Below, in pieces: positions 63,663 to 64,000 of a stretch of 64,000 nt of DNA. The stretch lies in assembly GCF_947500795.1 (NCBI RefSeq), contig NZ_CANMTE010000002.1, positions 1 through 64,000 on the forward strand, in the 5' to 3' direction. The DNA is from an uncultured Gelidibacter sp. GTDB taxonomy: Bacteria > Bacteroidota > Bacteroidia > Flavobacteriales > Flavobacteriaceae. The number at the start of each line of letters is the position of its first letter. Position 1 is the stretch's first letter. Below the pieces are notes generated by a model. The model was given only the letters and a program-made list of their open reading frames with translations, was not told the origin of the DNA and searched no databases. The position numbers and the translations under genes were made by a program.

Positions 63663-64000
63663 TTAATTAAATACTTGATTTAACACTTGAAGTGATTTCG
63701 GTTTTCTGAAATCGGTGAGGTGCAATTCAAAATAAAATAACAATGTGTTCAATAATGTTTGCCTCTGTGCAGAGGTCATTTTTACTGTACTTAGCTCATC
63801 AAATTTTATGCCCAATAGCGCTTTTAGGAACTTTAAATTTTCTCCTGTAATGGTATAGTGATTTTGAGGTTTCAATTCAAACGTTCCCGTGCTTAAATTG
63901 AAGTATGGAAAGCTTGATTGGCTCGTGTCGGGATAAAACCCCAAATGCTTGGTCAACTCTAGTAAAAACAACAAATGGAAGTTGGCAAAATCGGTTTCAT
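63663..64000 (-). CDS. recO: DNA repair protein RecO, C-terminal part
   Basis: The frame is open to the right edge, so only the last 112 residues are visible. They begin ETDFANFHLLFLLELTKHLGF and match the end of flavobacterial RecO, which loads RecA on SSB-coated DNA with RecR. The segment FFYPDTS-like YPDTSQSSFPYFNL and the helical tail ending LQVLNQVFN are typical. The N-terminal OB-fold lies outside the window. The haem-type TonB receptor follows 20 bases on. Confidence 0.85.
   Translation of the reverse strand, partial: ETDFANFHLLFLLELTKHLGFYPDTSQSSFPYFNLSTGTFELKPQNHYTITGENLKFLKALLGIKFDELSTVKMTSAQRQTLLNTLLFYFELHLTDFRKPKSLQVLNQVFN

Overview
The window looks like a 64 kb piece of a low-GC chromosome from the family Flavobacteriaceae (phylum Bacteroidota). 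The reasons are three TonB-dependent receptors (two of them with a clear carboxypeptidase-like N-terminal domain), a giant secreted protein with a type IX secretion tail, a DUF4270 lipoprotein, Bacteroidota-type promoters (TTTG, about 19 bp, TAnnTTTG), and genes with almost no Shine-Dalgarno sequences. The genus cannot be fixed from the sequence alone. No rRNA, tRNA, CRISPR array, intact transposase or prophage gene was recognised.

Layout. 1-875: an unrecognised gene that runs off the left edge, decayed sequence, then a textbook promoter and leader. 876-3745: translation genes rplM-rpsI, rpsB and tsf, each block closed by a hairpin terminator. 3746-5310: a gene-poor island with a DUF6364/PIN toxin-antitoxin pair whose toxin is frameshifted. 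5311-15620, minus strand: TonB receptor; operon DUF3108 - tryptophan 2,3-dioxygenase - M23 peptidase - pgi; then tyrosine breakdown genes hppD and hmgA. 15974-20065, minus: patatin/beta-barrel protein and uvrC. 20379-23315, plus: RimB-like protease, RimK, aspartoacylase-family hydrolase, 5-formyltetrahydrofolate cyclo-ligase; the last overlaps convergent lspA by its tail. 23297-35326, minus: lspA, a cysteine-poor DksA/TraR protein, ileS, a lipoprotein behind a RelE/ParE-type toxin-antitoxin pair, radA, two tandem esterases, a flippase-like membrane protein, panD and panC. 35439-46409, plus: half of a glycogen synthase, DUF4270 lipoprotein, glmS, TonB receptor plus SGNH lipoprotein, and atpD-atpC. 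46468-48255, minus: M61 peptidase. 48354-55605, plus: biotin cluster bioF - DUF2007 - bioD - bioA - ketoacyl synthase - serine hydrolase lipoprotein - bioB, followed by a JmjC-like cupin gene and a small outer-membrane protein. 57281-64000: recX, the type IX secreted protein, a haem/haemoglobin-type TonB receptor, and the 3' part of recO.

How genes work together. hppD and hmgA are consecutive steps of tyrosine/phenylalanine catabolism, with tryptophan dioxygenase in the next operon. panC and panD supply the two halves of pantothenate. The bio genes cover all four late steps of biotin synthesis and carry three extra genes that are not standard biotin enzymes. The RimB-RimK-aspartoacylase trio looks like a write/erase module for glutamate tails. 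Most of the window is ordinary core genome; the most interesting places are the RimK trio, the extra genes in the biotin cluster, the r-protein leaders, the half glycogen synthase, and the decayed toxin-antitoxin island.
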